From assembly GCF_021502655.1 (NCBI RefSeq), contig NZ_JAKFFT010000004.1, forward strand, positions 372,001 to 436,000: 64,000 nucleotides of DNA, written 5' to 3'. Of this stretch, positions 54,101-62,671 are shown one piece after another (position 1 is the stretch's first letter; the number at the start of each line of letters is the position of its first letter). The notes under the pieces were generated by a model. It made no database searches. It had not been told where the DNA came from and worked only from the letters and a program-made list of their open reading frames with translations. The position numbers and the translations under genes are program-made. Source of the stretch: Dyadobacter sp. CY347. Its GTDB lineage: Bacteria; Bacteroidota; Bacteroidia; Cytophagales; Spirosomataceae.

Positions 54101-54528
54101 GCCAGCTTGTTATACCAAGGCCATTCGTATTCTGTGTCCGTAGACGCGTGAATGCCGAGGTAACCGCCGCCAGCCTGAATGTAGCGCTCAAATGCGTCCT
54201 GCTGCTTATCATTCAGTATATCTCCGGTGGTGTTCAGAAAAACGACTGCGCTGTATTTTTGTAAATTTTTCTCGTTAAAGACAGAAGAATTCTCCGTTGT
54301 GTCGACGGAAAAGCCTTTTTCCTTGCCTAACTTAATCAGTGCGGTTCGCCCGGCCGGGATGGATGAATGCCGGAAGCCTGCGGTTTTAGAGAAAACGAGC
54401 ACCCGTTTTTCAGGTGTCACGGTTTGTGCGATTGCATTTACACAAAAACAGGCCATTGCCACAATGCCAACTTTCCGCAGCTGTTTTGGTAAAATTTGAT
54501 TTAAAAAGTTACTCATTCTTAGAGTCAT
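51109..54528 (-). CDS. Secreted multidomain sugar oxidoreductase: ThuA + PQQ-type glucose/sorbosone dehydrogenase + PKD + cytochrome c + C-terminal beta domain
   Basis: The product is 1139 residues; Met5 (54516) gives the more usual signal peptide, ending CVNAIAQ. In order: a ThuA-like trehalose-utilisation domain (about 40-265, RVLVFSKTAGFRH, GYLGIHASTDTE); a six-bladed PQQ-dependent sugar dehydrogenase-like propeller (about 275-715, with CCHTGGSIAWDAKGNLYLSTGD and MGTRNPYRISIDQ); a PKD domain (about 725-810); a monohaem cytochrome c (about 870-965, CKACH with axial ligand near 887); and a beta-sandwich resembling a CBM6-like module (about 985-1139). It probably oxidises a sugar in the periplasm and passes electrons through the haem. 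The domain set is typical of Bacteroidota sugar-oxidation loci. Confidence 0.87.
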   Translation of the reverse strand: MTLRMSNFLNQILPKQLRKVGIVAMACFCVNAIAQTVTPEKRVLVFSKTAGFRHSSIPAGRTALIKLGKEKGFSVDTTENSSVFNEKNLQKYSAVVFLNTTGDILNDKQQDAFERYIQAGGGYLGIHASTDTEYEWPWYNKLAGAQFLSHPGNPNVQEGEAYVVNDKHESMTDFPKKWKIKDEFYDFKNFNPKVNVLVKIDEKSYKDGKMGDDHPMSWYHEYDGGKAFYTNFGHEDATFVNPVFVKHLTGGLNYVMASKLDYSKSRPEENRFTKKVLATKLDEPTELAVLDDQRVLLSERKGKLKLYNPKTGKIKVVADVPVYIKQEYGLMGLNIDPNFKANKLVYLYYSPPSTEKDTAQHLSRFKYDDVKDTLLLSTEEVLLTVPVKRTDCCHTGGSIAWDAKGNLYLSTGDDVNPFQSNGYGPIDGRPGREGWDGRHTSSNTNSLRGKVLRIKPRYGDRRANMPGGTNLYDIPEGNLFPAGNPKARPEIYVMGTRNPYRISIDQHTGYLYWGDVGPDASNDDPKRGPRGYDEVNQARKAGYFGYPLFIADNKPYVDFNFADSTSGKPFDPAKPINNSPHNTGLQELPPAQPAYIYYPYADSRDFGAIVGKGGRNAMAGPVYYAADFQDSKAKFPGYYSGKFFAYDWIRDYINIVTMNEQGDLQNIERFLPNTKFSHPIDMQFANDGSLYTLEYGPNWFAQNDEASLSHITYNAGNRVPVALATATNTVGAVPLKVNFSSKGSIDHDGDAVKYEWTFGKGLPKSTVANPSFTYAKPGEYVAILKVTDSAGNSNTSEVTVKAGNAIPKVDVAIKGNKTFYWNDKPVNYEVSVADKEDGSLADKKIPEDEVTLTINYLEGFDKTQLAQGHVANTGFETGKRLIELSDCKACHSIDKKSIGPAYIEVAKRYEKERNSVKTLADKVIRGGGGVWGEQAMAAHPQHKPEEAEEMVKYILSLAKEKVVDKKPLKSTYVTEAKKKDGSYIFTASYTDKGSAAMGPLTGSKTIALRPATILANAADSTSNIFKFKNEKGGEMVIGTKNGSFISFDDIDLSGISNLSVAVTSVAERTAGGILEIHLDSVSGPKVGEGKVDKAETINIPIKAPADNKLHKLFFIFKNPSAASKPLFGIEWIKFDSAAM

Positions 54529-54550
54529 AATTGGGTTAACTGATATAGCA

Positions 54551-54584
54551 AAAAAACCTATCTTCCATAAGGAAAATAGGTTTT
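54551..54584 (-). terminator. Intrinsic terminator between the sugar isomerase and the ThuA fusion gene
   Basis: A 9-bp stem (AAAACCTAT at 54553-54561 and ATAGGTTTT at 54576-54584) is extended by an inner TTCC/GGAA pair. On the reverse strand it is followed by six T residues. It separates the upstream isomerase/oxidoreductase genes from the large fusion gene, which would need its own start or read-through. Confidence 0.75.
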
Positions 54585-54607
54585 CAATATACTTGTGAGT
54601 TCGACAA

Positions 54608-55660
54608 TTAAAGTCCTAACACCTTGCGGTTGAATGCTTCATCTGCACCAGTTCCGGCAAAATCGTCAAATGCTTTCGTAGTTACTTCTATAATGTGGCT
54701 CTCAATGAACGGCGCACCTTCCGCCGCTCCCTGAACGGGTGACTTAATGCAGCATTCCCATTCCAAAACCGCCCAGCTATCGTAATCATACTGAGATAGT
54801 TTAGAGAAAATACTGTTAAAATCAACCTGGCCATCGCCTAATGAACGGAAACGGCCTGCGCGATCAGCCCAGCCTGCAAAACCGCTGTAAACGCCTTGCT
54901 TACCAGTCGGATTGAATTCAGCGTCTTTTACGTGGAATGCTTTGATGCGGTCGTGGTAAAGATCGATGAATTGCAGATAATCCAGTTGCTGCAAAACGAA
55001 ATGGCTTGGGTCATAATTAATGTTCGCACGCGTGTGACCGTCCAGATAATCAACAAACATTTCGAATGTTGAGCCATCGAACAAGTCCTCACCCGGGTGT
55101 AGTTCGTAACATACGTCCACGCCGTTTTCGTCGTAGACATCCAAAATGGGTTTCCAGCGCGCAGCCAGTTCTTTGAATGCAGTTTCAACCAAACCAGCAG
55201 GGCGTTGCGGCCATGGATAAAGGAATGGCCATGCCAATGCGCCTGAGAATGTTGCGCTTGCTTTCAGTCCAAGATTCGCGCTGGCTTTGGCAACATATTT
55301 CAAATGCTGTGTCGCCCATTCAGCACGCGCTTTTGGATTATTTCTTACTTCCGGAACTGCAAAACCGTCATACATTTCATCGTAAACCGGATGCGAAGCA
55401 ACCAATTGTCCGATAATGTGTGACGCCAGTTCAGTGATTTCCAGACCTTTGTCAGCCAATTTACCTTTCAGTTCGTCTGCATAAGTCTGAGATTCTGCCG
55501 CCTGCTTCACATCAATCACGCGCGGGTCCCACGTAGGAAGCTGCAAACCCTTATAGCCCAAACCAGCCATATAGTCCGCAATAGCATCCAATGAATTAAA
55601 CGGAGCTTCGTCACCCAAAAACTGGGCAAGGAAGATTCCAGGTCCTTTTATTGTTTTCAT
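54608..55660 (-). CDS. Sugar phosphate isomerase/epimerase (xylose isomerase-like TIM barrel)
   Basis: The 350-residue cytoplasmic-looking protein has an AP-endonuclease-2 barrel: FLAQFLGDEAPFNSLDAIADYMA at the start, metal-ligand-like residues in YELHPGEDLF, NYDPSHF, HVKDAEF and VLEWEC. It lies 18 bases downstream of the first Gfo/Idh/MocA gene in one transcript. The set suggests isomerisation of a keto or oxidised sugar intermediate. The exact substrate is unknown. Confidence 0.9.
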   Translation of the reverse strand: MKTIKGPGIFLAQFLGDEAPFNSLDAIADYMAGLGYKGLQLPTWDPRVIDVKQAAESQTYADELKGKLADKGLEITELASHIIGQLVASHPVYDEMYDGFAVPEVRNNPKARAEWATQHLKYVAKASANLGLKASATFSGALAWPFLYPWPQRPAGLVETAFKELAARWKPILDVYDENGVDVCYELHPGEDLFDGSTFEMFVDYLDGHTRANINYDPSHFVLQQLDYLQFIDLYHDRIKAFHVKDAEFNPTGKQGVYSGFAGWADRAGRFRSLGDGQVDFNSIFSKLSQYDYDSWAVLEWECCIKSPVQGAAEGAPFIESHIIEVTTKAFDDFAGTGADEAFNRKVLGL

Positions 55661-55678
55661 AATGTAAATGATTCAAAA

Positions 55679-56824
55679 TTAAATAGTTACCCAAGCCTGC
55701 GCTTTGTTGCTTTCCAAAATCTTCTCGCAAATAAGCAACTCACGGTAGCCGTCGGCGAAGGTTGGGAATGTTGGGTTTTCGGGTTGTTTTCCGGCTGTGA
55801 TGGCAGCGTACACTTCTTTGAACATTTGTTTTGAAGTGTCCGGGAAGCCTTCGTTGTGTCCGCCCGGGAATGTGATGGTGGAGCGAACGTTTTCATTCAC
55901 CAGAGACGGGTCGCGCATCAGGATTTCATTGGCTTTGTCGCGGTTCCCGATCCACATTTCGTTGGGTGACTCGGAGCACCAGCTGAATGTTTTCTTTGAT
56001 CCAGAAATTTCCAGGCTCATGCGGTTTTTGCGGCCAGCAGAAACTTGTGAAACAGTGATAACCCCTTTGTTCCCATTATCAAACCGAAGCAAAACGTTCG
56101 CATGATCTTCCGTTGTAATAGGAACATCGGCATAATCTTCCGGCTGCAACATTTTACCAGAATAGGTTTCAACGGCTTTAAGCGGCTTCTTACGTGTTTT
56201 ATGAACGGTGTTGAAATCGGCCATCACGGCAACGGTTTTCAATCCGGTAATGTATTCCAGAATATCCATTAAGTGCGAGCCAATGTCGGCAATCGCCCGG
56301 GAATCACCTGATTTGTCTGGTTCCAGACGCCAGTTGTAATCGGTTTGGTAAAACAGCCAGTCTTGCAGGTAAGAACCGATAAACGAATAAATTTCGCCCA
56401 ATTCGCCCTTTTCACGCATTGATTTCATCTGGCGCGCCAAAGGATAGTAACGTAAATTAAAGTGAACGGCATTGACAAGGCCGGTTTCAGCAGCCAGTTT
56501 CACGAGCTCTTCTGCTTCGTGCAGGTCTTTGGCAAGTGGTTTTTCACAAATAACATGTTTCCCTGCAAGCAGTGCGGCTTTTGACTGGGAATAGTGAAGA
56601 AAGTTTGGTGTACAAATGTGAATAGCCTGAATGTCATCTTGTTTCAGCAACTCATCAAATGTATAGGAACGGGCGATTCCGAGTCCATCTGCTTTCTCTT
56701 TGGCAAGCTCGGCGGTTACTTCGCAAAGTGCAGCAACTTCTACATTGGGAAGCCGTCTCAAAGCTTCAATGTGTGCAGGCCCAATGAAGCCGGTTCCGAC
56801 AACGCCAACTTTAATTTTGTTCAT
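55679..56824 (-). CDS. Gfo/Idh/MocA family sugar oxidoreductase
   Basis: The 381-residue NAD(P)-dependent oxidoreductase has a Rossmann motif VGTGFIGPAH at residues 8-17, the catalytic EKPLAKDL lysine motif (about 94-101), and the C-terminal substrate-binding domain. No export signal is seen. It is the second gene of a three-gene unit with a sister oxidoreductase upstream and a sugar isomerase downstream. Confidence 0.92.
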   Translation of the reverse strand: MNKIKVGVVGTGFIGPAHIEALRRLPNVEVAALCEVTAELAKEKADGLGIARSYTFDELLKQDDIQAIHICTPNFLHYSQSKAALLAGKHVICEKPLAKDLHEAEELVKLAAETGLVNAVHFNLRYYPLARQMKSMREKGELGEIYSFIGSYLQDWLFYQTDYNWRLEPDKSGDSRAIADIGSHLMDILEYITGLKTVAVMADFNTVHKTRKKPLKAVETYSGKMLQPEDYADVPITTEDHANVLLRFDNGNKGVITVSQVSAGRKNRMSLEISGSKKTFSWCSESPNEMWIGNRDKANEILMRDPSLVNENVRSTITFPGGHNEGFPDTSKQMFKEVYAAITAGKQPENPTFPTFADGYRELLICEKILESNKAQAWVTI

Positions 56825-56863
56825 AAAACGGGTATTGAATGAAAAGGTGAAAAAAGATTTAGA

Positions 56864-58009
56864 TCAGAAATTGGTCCATTTGGTATCCGTAGCATTTGAT
56901 GCAATGACGGCATCAATGAACTTCATACCCCTAAGGCCATCCTGTGCAGACGGGAAATCATAAACCGGATCAACCTGGCCGCCTTCCCAATAAGCCCTTA
57001 CGTGCAGCGCGAAATTGCGGTAAAGGTTTGCAAATGCTTCAAAATAACCTTCCGGGTGACCTGCGGGAATGCGGGTATGCACCTGGGCCGCTTTGGACAA
57101 GTTACCTACGCCAGTGCGGATGATCCTTGCACCCTGGTTGGTTTTATGGATCAATGTGTTAGGGTCAAGCTGCTTCCACTGCAAGCCGCCGGTTTCGCCA
57201 TATACACGAATGTTCAGGTCATTTTCCTCGCCGTTGGCAATCTGGCTGTTTTGAAGAATTCCTTTTGCGCCGTTATTGAAACGCAATAATACGTTTGCAT
57301 CATCGTCCAGCAAGCGGCCTTCTACGAATATGGTGAGGTCCGCGCACACTTGGGTGATTTTCAATCCGGTAATGTATTCAGCCAGGTTTTCTGCGTGTGT
57401 TCCAATGTCGCCTAATCCGCCCGCTGCGCCTGAGCGTTTTGGGTCTGTGCGCCATGCAGCTTGCTTATTGCCAGTCACTTCCACCAATGTGGCCAGCCAG
57501 CCCTGCGGATATTCCACGATCACTTTCCTGATCTCACCAATGGCGCCCGAAGCGATCATATGCTTCGCTTCCTTGACCATCGGATAGCCTGTATAATTGT
57601 GGGTAAGACAGAAAATCAGCCCGGTTTTTTCAACTAATGCTGTAATTTCCTCTGCTTCTTCTGTATTTAATGTGATAGGCTTGTCGCAAACGACGTGAAA
57701 ACCGTTTTCGAGCGCCAGTTTCGTGGGCGCTTTGTGCATGTGATTGGGCGTTACGATAGCCACGAAATCCATGCGTTCTCCTTCGGGAAGTTCTTTTTCT
57801 TTGAGGATCATCTCCTCGAAATCGTTATAAAGTCTGTCCTCCGGCAAATACAACGCCCTGCCGGTTTCCTTTGATTTGGAAGGATCTGAACTGAACACAC
57901 CACAAACCAGCTCTATTTCTCCATCCATAATAGCAGCACGGCGATGGACCCCGCCTATAAAGGCATCAAGCGATCCGCCCACCATACCCATCCTAATCTT
58001 TCTTGACAT
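56864..58009 (-). CDS. Gfo/Idh/MocA family sugar oxidoreductase (second paralogue)
   Basis: From the ATG at 58009 (MSRKIRMGMVGGSLDAFIG) the protein has 381 residues. The frame is open to 58120, but a predicted promoter at 58081-58088 and the family N-terminus support the shorter start. The catalytic motif is CDKPITLN, with Lys in the usual position, and the nucleotide-binding site is variant (GMVGGSLDAFIGG). It is first in the sugar operon, divergent from the MFS permease. It probably acts on a different redox step or sugar from its neighbour. Confidence 0.9.
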   Translation of the reverse strand: MSRKIRMGMVGGSLDAFIGGVHRRAAIMDGEIELVCGVFSSDPSKSKETGRALYLPEDRLYNDFEEMILKEKELPEGERMDFVAIVTPNHMHKAPTKLALENGFHVVCDKPITLNTEEAEEITALVEKTGLIFCLTHNYTGYPMVKEAKHMIASGAIGEIRKVIVEYPQGWLATLVEVTGNKQAAWRTDPKRSGAAGGLGDIGTHAENLAEYITGLKITQVCADLTIFVEGRLLDDDANVLLRFNNGAKGILQNSQIANGEENDLNIRVYGETGGLQWKQLDPNTLIHKTNQGARIIRTGVGNLSKAAQVHTRIPAGHPEGYFEAFANLYRNFALHVRAYWEGGQVDPVYDFPSAQDGLRGMKFIDAVIASNATDTKWTNF

Positions 58010-58080
58010 TCCAGTTGGTTTAAAGTTTTGAAAAGATTTATAACATGTTAAAGAGTAGTATAGATGACTCTTACTTCTTA

Positions 58081-58088
58081 CAAATATA
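58081..58088 (-). promoter_or_regulatory. -7 box TATATTTG of the sugar operon (reverse strand)
   Basis: On the reverse strand, 58088-58081 reads TATATTTG, a perfect TAnnTTTG. Transcription would begin near 58074, 65 bases before the ATG at 58009. The 225-base divergent region 58010-58234 holds this box and, presumably, the MFS promoter, which has no consensus I could recognise. Confidence 0.45.
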
Positions 58089-58234
58089 ATTTTAACACTT
58101 AAAAAACACTTCCCGGGCATGACTAAATGCAGTAGAAAAACCGTTTATTTGTTTTTTCTGTGAAATTCTTAAATAAAAACAGCAGTCTCCATAAGGTTAA
58201 TCATCTATTTTAAATAACAAACCCTTTTAGTCTC

Positions 58235-59470
58235 ATGACTCAAACAATCAATAGCGACAGGCTTTTTAATGCTAGTTGTTTTGCACTTATTACCACCGCT
58301 TTTTCTTTTAGTATCCGGGCGGGTATCCTTCCACAGCTGGGCGTTGAATTTAACCTTACGGCGGAGCAGCTGGGCTTTATTAACTCCATGTTCTTCCTGG
58401 GTTTTCCTCTTTCTATGATTATCGGAGGGCTTGTTTATCATTCTGTTGGTCCAAGAATCATTATGCAGGTCGCGCTTGTTTGCCATATCATCGGTATTTT
58501 GATGACGATTTATGCAGGCGGATATGTTGGGCTTCTTGTTTCCACATTTTTCATTGGAATTGGAAATGGATGTACTGAGGCTGCTTGTAACCCAATGATC
58601 GCAGATACTTATTCAGGATTGAAAATGAATAAAATGCTGAACCGCTTCCATATGTGGTTCCCGGGCGGGATTGTTGTCGGTAGTTTGATTTCAAAGTTCA
58701 TGACCGATGCTAACCTTGGATGGCAGGCGCAAATCTGGGTGATTATGATTCCAACTGTGATTTATGCGTTCTTATTCTGGGGCCAGGCGTTTCCTAAGCC
58801 TCACGTTGCAGGTGTAACTTCAATCGGCGAGAACTTGAAAGCAATGGCGTCGCCTTTGTTTATATTTATCTTCCTTTGCATGGCCCTTACAGCTATTTCA
58901 GAGTTCGGACCACAGCAATGGACGGGCCTGATCATGAGCAAAAGCGGTGCAAGCCCAATGCTTATCCTTGCACTTGTAACCGGCTTGATGGCTCTGATCC
59001 GTTTCTTCGCATCTCCGATTGTTAAAGTCCTTGGCGCAACCGGAATTCTTTGGGGATCGTCCATTTTGGCGGCAGTCGGAATTTACCTGTTCAGCACGGT
59101 AACCGGACCAGCAGCTTATGCAGCGGCAGTTATCTTTGCAATGGGCGTTGGGCTTTTCTGGCCTACAATGATCGGATTTATTGCGCAGAATGTGCCGCTT
59201 AGCGGTGCTCTGGGGATGTCCATCGTTGGTGGGGTAGGGATGTTCTCAACAGCAATCTGGCAGCCTGTTATCGGTAAATGGCTGGATGATGCCAAAGCTG
59301 AAAAAATAGCAGCCGGGTTAACCGGTGATGAAATGGAGCTGGCAGCCGGTCAGGCGACGCTTAGCACGATGATCATTTTCCCCGCGATCCTGATCGTTGC
59401 ATTCGGAGTTCTTTACTTCTGGATGAAAGGCCGTGGCGCGACAACAACTTCCACAGCAGCAGCGCATTGA
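58235..59470 (+). CDS. MFS sugar permease
   Basis: The 411-residue protein has about twelve transmembrane helices and the MFS-type loop pattern. It resembles the sugar:proton symporters of the FucP/NagP-like group by general pattern (FLGFPLSMIIGGLVYHSVGPR after helix 2 and VGLFWPTMIGFIAQNVP near helix 10). It is divergent from the oxidoreductase operon and likely imports its substrate or product. Specificity cannot be read from sequence. Confidence 0.87.
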   Translation: MTQTINSDRLFNASCFALITTAFSFSIRAGILPQLGVEFNLTAEQLGFINSMFFLGFPLSMIIGGLVYHSVGPRIIMQVALVCHIIGILMTIYAGGYVGLLVSTFFIGIGNGCTEAACNPMIADTYSGLKMNKMLNRFHMWFPGGIVVGSLISKFMTDANLGWQAQIWVIMIPTVIYAFLFWGQAFPKPHVAGVTSIGENLKAMASPLFIFIFLCMALTAISEFGPQQWTGLIMSKSGASPMLILALVTGLMALIRFFASPIVKVLGATGILWGSSILAAVGIYLFSTVTGPAAYAAAVIFAMGVGLFWPTMIGFIAQNVPLSGALGMSIVGGVGMFSTAIWQPVIGKWLDDAKAEKIAAGLTGDEMELAAGQATLSTMIIFPAILIVAFGVLYFWMKGRGATTTSTAAAH

Positions 59471-59485
59471 GCCAAACATATATCA

Positions 59486-59523
59486 AACAAAAAATGGGTG
59501 CCCTCGAGCACCCATTTTTTGTT
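59486..59523. terminator. Bidirectional terminator between the MFS gene and mutS2
   Basis: A 16-bp perfect stem (59486-59501 and 59508-59523) is built on AAAAAATGGGTGC / GCACCCATTTTTT, with a 6-base loop. T tracts occur in both directions. It separates the convergent MFS and mutS2 genes. Confidence 0.93.
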
Positions 59524-59545
59524 TCCAGCCATTTCCAAATGAAAA

Positions 59546-61954
59546 TTATTTCAATTTTACAATGGTAACTCCCGCGCCGCCACGGTCCGGATGCTCGTCC
59601 TGCATGCCGGAAACTTGCGAATAGCCTCGTAAATGGTTCCTTACCAATGTTCTCAGGATTCCGTCGCCTTTTCCATGCACGATGCGCAGCTCGTCATAGC
59701 CGAGCATAATGGCGTTATCCATAAACTGGTCCACAAGGCCTAATGCTTCTTCTCCGCGTTTGCCGCGCATATCCAGGTTAAAACTGAAATTGAGCATCCG
59801 CTCATTCAAATCGACACCTTTCGCGCTGGTTTTTAACTTTTTCTCGCCGGTGGCTGCCTTGTAAGTTTTGTTGGAAACCTTTTCGAGTCTGCTCAGCTTG
59901 ATGGTGGATTTCAGATCTCCTATCCGCACTTCGGCATCCTTTCCTCTTAGTCCAATAACCTCGCCAATAGCCGTTTGTCCAACAATCCGGACGTAACTTC
60001 CAGGGATAATGTCGCCGCTTTCGGGTTCAAAAATATCCTCCGCAGGCGCCGCTTCGGTAACCTGTTCCAGTTCAAGGTTTTTCTTACCAAATTTTTCAAG
60101 TTCAACTCTTACCGTTTTGGTCTTTTCCTTCTCGGCTTTATTTTCCTTGATTTCACGGATGGTGTTCTCGATCAGTTGATTAGCATCTGAAATGAGGGTT
60201 TTGGCTTTTTGCTTCGCTTCATTAACGATCTTTTTCTCGTTGTTGTCCAGCTTTTCTTTAAGCGCAGTGTAGTCAGCGAGTTGTTTGGCCAGCTTGCGCT
60301 CCTTAATGCCGACCTCAATGTTCTTTTCTGCAAAAACCCGTCGCTCAATGTCGAGCTCTTTCAAAAGTTTTTCGAAATTCACCTGCTGTGTTCCGAGCTT
60401 TTCCTTTGCCCGGTCAACCACAGCATTCGGCAGCCCGATTTTAGATGCGATTTCAAATGCAAACGAACTGCCCGGCCTTCCGATTTCCAGTTGGTAAAGC
60501 GGTTCCAAATGTTCACCATCAAAGCGCATCGCGCCATTTACAAGTCCTTCGGTTTTGTCGGCAAGCACTTTCAGGTTGGTATAATGCGTGTTGATCACAC
60601 CATATGCGCCTGATTTTGTCAGATTTTCCAGGATTGCTTCTGCAATCGCTCCACCTAAGCCAGGCTCTGTTCCGGTTCCGAACTCGTCGATCAGGAACAG
60701 CGTGCGCCTGTTCGCCATGGCCAGGAAATGACGCATGTTGGTCAAATGCGAACTGTACGTACTCAGGTCATTTTCAAGGGACTGCTCATCACCAATATCG
60801 ATGAAAATGTTTTGGAAAAATCCCATGGTTGAACCTTCTGCAACCGGCACCAGCAAGCCGCATTGGAACATATACTGGATCAGCCCGACTGTTTTCAGTG
60901 ACACAGATTTTCCACCCGCATTAGGACCGGAAACAATGAGAATGCGCTCTTTTTCCTGCAATTCAATGTTCAGGGGAACCACTTTCTTGCCTTGTTTTTG
61001 GAAGGAAAGGTGTAATAACGGATGTCTGGCGTCCCGCCAGTTGATGAACTGTTTATTGAAAAATGGTGGGTTGATCGCGCTCATTTCCGCAGCCAGCTTC
61101 GCTTTCGCCCTCAGAAAATCCATTAACCCTAAAAAGCCGTAAGCCTTTTGCAGGTCCGGGACGTAAGGCCGGAGTTGGGCAGTCAGTTCGAGCAGGATGC
61201 GGTTAATTTCACGGCGCTCTTCATATTCCAGTTCGCGGATCTCGTTATTGGATTCAAAAACGTCAGTCGGTTCAATAAATACGGTTTGCCCTGTGGCCGA
61301 CTCATCGTGAACGAATCCCCGCAGCTTGCGCTTGTGCTCGGCGGCAACGGGAATGACCATCCGGCCATTTCTTATGGTCAGCGAAACATCGTCACCCACC
61401 CAGCCGTTGGTGCGTGCCGATTTCAGGATCGTATCCAGCTTTTTACGAATTCCTGCCTGTTCGGATATAAGCCGTTTCCGGATGCGTGATAATTCAGAAG
61501 AAGCCGAATCCCGGATCTGGCCGCGGTCATCGATAATGCGGTCAATGGCGTCGGTAATGGCCTTGTCCACCCGAATGGTTTTGGCATATTCACCCAAAAT
61601 AGGGTAAGCTTCCGGTTCTTCGTTTTCGAAAAATCGAAGGCAAAGTCTGATCGTGAGCAGTGAAACTTTAATGTCAGAAAATTCTGCCTGCGTGAGCAGC
61701 ATTCCTTCGATAGCGGCACGCCTCAAGAAGGAAGTGGCGTCAATGTAATTCTGAGAAGGAAAATTCTCGCCGATCTGCATGATCTTCTGCATTTCGGCGG
61801 TTTGGCTTACCAGCTTTTCAACAAGTCCAAAGTTTTCTGAAAACTTAATTTTCTCAACATAACTCTGGCCCAGCGGACTTATACAAGCCTCTTTCAGCCG
61901 CTCCCGCAGCTTGTCAAAACCTAATTTCTGTTCTAATGTATTGGGATAAAGCAT
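59546..61954 (-). CDS. mutS2: Endonuclease MutS2
   Basis: The 802-residue protein has a MutS-type core with Walker A GPNAGGKS (about residue 342), the FIDIGDEQSLENDLSTYSSHL segment and LFLIDEFGTGTEP. A long charged coiled coil follows (about 510-640), then a C-terminal Smr nuclease domain beginning LDMRGKRGEEAL, with the LRIVHGKGDGILR motif. It lacks the mismatch-recognition domain of MutS. MutS2 binds branched DNA or stalled ribosomes, depending on the species. It is complete. Confidence 0.95.
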   Translation of the reverse strand: MLYPNTLEQKLGFDKLRERLKEACISPLGQSYVEKIKFSENFGLVEKLVSQTAEMQKIMQIGENFPSQNYIDATSFLRRAAIEGMLLTQAEFSDIKVSLLTIRLCLRFFENEEPEAYPILGEYAKTIRVDKAITDAIDRIIDDRGQIRDSASSELSRIRKRLISEQAGIRKKLDTILKSARTNGWVGDDVSLTIRNGRMVIPVAAEHKRKLRGFVHDESATGQTVFIEPTDVFESNNEIRELEYEERREINRILLELTAQLRPYVPDLQKAYGFLGLMDFLRAKAKLAAEMSAINPPFFNKQFINWRDARHPLLHLSFQKQGKKVVPLNIELQEKERILIVSGPNAGGKSVSLKTVGLIQYMFQCGLLVPVAEGSTMGFFQNIFIDIGDEQSLENDLSTYSSHLTNMRHFLAMANRRTLFLIDEFGTGTEPGLGGAIAEAILENLTKSGAYGVINTHYTNLKVLADKTEGLVNGAMRFDGEHLEPLYQLEIGRPGSSFAFEIASKIGLPNAVVDRAKEKLGTQQVNFEKLLKELDIERRVFAEKNIEVGIKERKLAKQLADYTALKEKLDNNEKKIVNEAKQKAKTLISDANQLIENTIREIKENKAEKEKTKTVRVELEKFGKKNLELEQVTEAAPAEDIFEPESGDIIPGSYVRIVGQTAIGEVIGLRGKDAEVRIGDLKSTIKLSRLEKVSNKTYKAATGEKKLKTSAKGVDLNERMLNFSFNLDMRGKRGEEALGLVDQFMDNAIMLGYDELRIVHGKGDGILRTLVRNHLRGYSQVSGMQDEHPDRGGAGVTIVKLK

Positions 61955-62007
61955 TTTTTATGACTGTCTGCTTCGGGCTATTAGCCGTCAGCTCTTTCTT
62001 TTAATAT

Positions 62008-62526
62008 TTAAAATAATGTCCTGATTTCCTCTTTCAGGACTTTTAATGCATGCGACGAAGGTTGTACTTCTTTCTCGATCACGTGCGAAAATATCTTCTT
62101 GGCAAGGTCCGCCGGCGGAGCTTCGCCTGATACTTCGGTAGAAGCCTGGTTGATGACCGCAACCGTTTCGTTCATCGCATTTGTAACCTGCTCCCATGCA
62201 TTGCTGCTGATGTACATTTGCTGTGCAACATTATGGTTGTATTCTTCGCGGATCTCATGTAATAGGATTTGTTGTAATTCCAATGCGCTCATAGCGGAGG
62301 AAACCAGTCTTAACAACAAATTATTGGGGGCAATCCGTTCTAGAAAAAGGCACATGCGTTCGTAAGCCTGCAATCTCAGGGGAAGTGTGATGTCGGTATG
62401 CTTGCCGCGAATCTCCCATCTTTGCTTATCGGACAACTTGGTTGCTACGGTCGTAATGGTTAAGTATATGCCGAAGATTATGGCTAGGCCAAGTACGAAA
62501 ATAACAAGCAGTGAATAATATTCCAT
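62008..62526 (-). CDS. Conserved Bacteroidota membrane-anchored protein of unknown function
   Basis: From the ATG at 62526 (MEYYSLLVIFVLGLAII) the protein has 172 residues; the frame is open to 62553. There is one N-terminal transmembrane helix (about 3-24). The soluble part contains LRLQAYERMCLFLERIAPNNLLLRL (about 49-73), a block I recognise as conserved in Bacteroidota proteins of unknown function, followed by a helical tail. It may belong to a recent DUF (possibly DUF7935), which I cannot verify. It lies 53 bases upstream of mutS2. Confidence 0.7.
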   Translation of the reverse strand: MEYYSLLVIFVLGLAIIFGIYLTITTVATKLSDKQRWEIRGKHTDITLPLRLQAYERMCLFLERIAPNNLLLRLVSSAMSALELQQILLHEIREEYNHNVAQQMYISSNAWEQVTNAMNETVAVINQASTEVSGEAPPADLAKKIFSHVIEKEVQPSSHALKVLKEEIRTLF

Positions 62527-62671
62527 CGTTTTTAGAATGCTGATTTTGATCAATAAACCGCAAAATTAAAGGAATAACTGCATTAAGCAGAGAATTATTT
62601 GAAATAGCGAATGCATTGGCAATCTTTCGTGTTCAAGGAGATACTTAACACAACATTGCATCAGATTTCAA

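Noticed and set aside
53788..54264. Open frame antisense to the ThuA fusion gene
   Set aside because: No protein family features, and it is covered by a well-supported gene.
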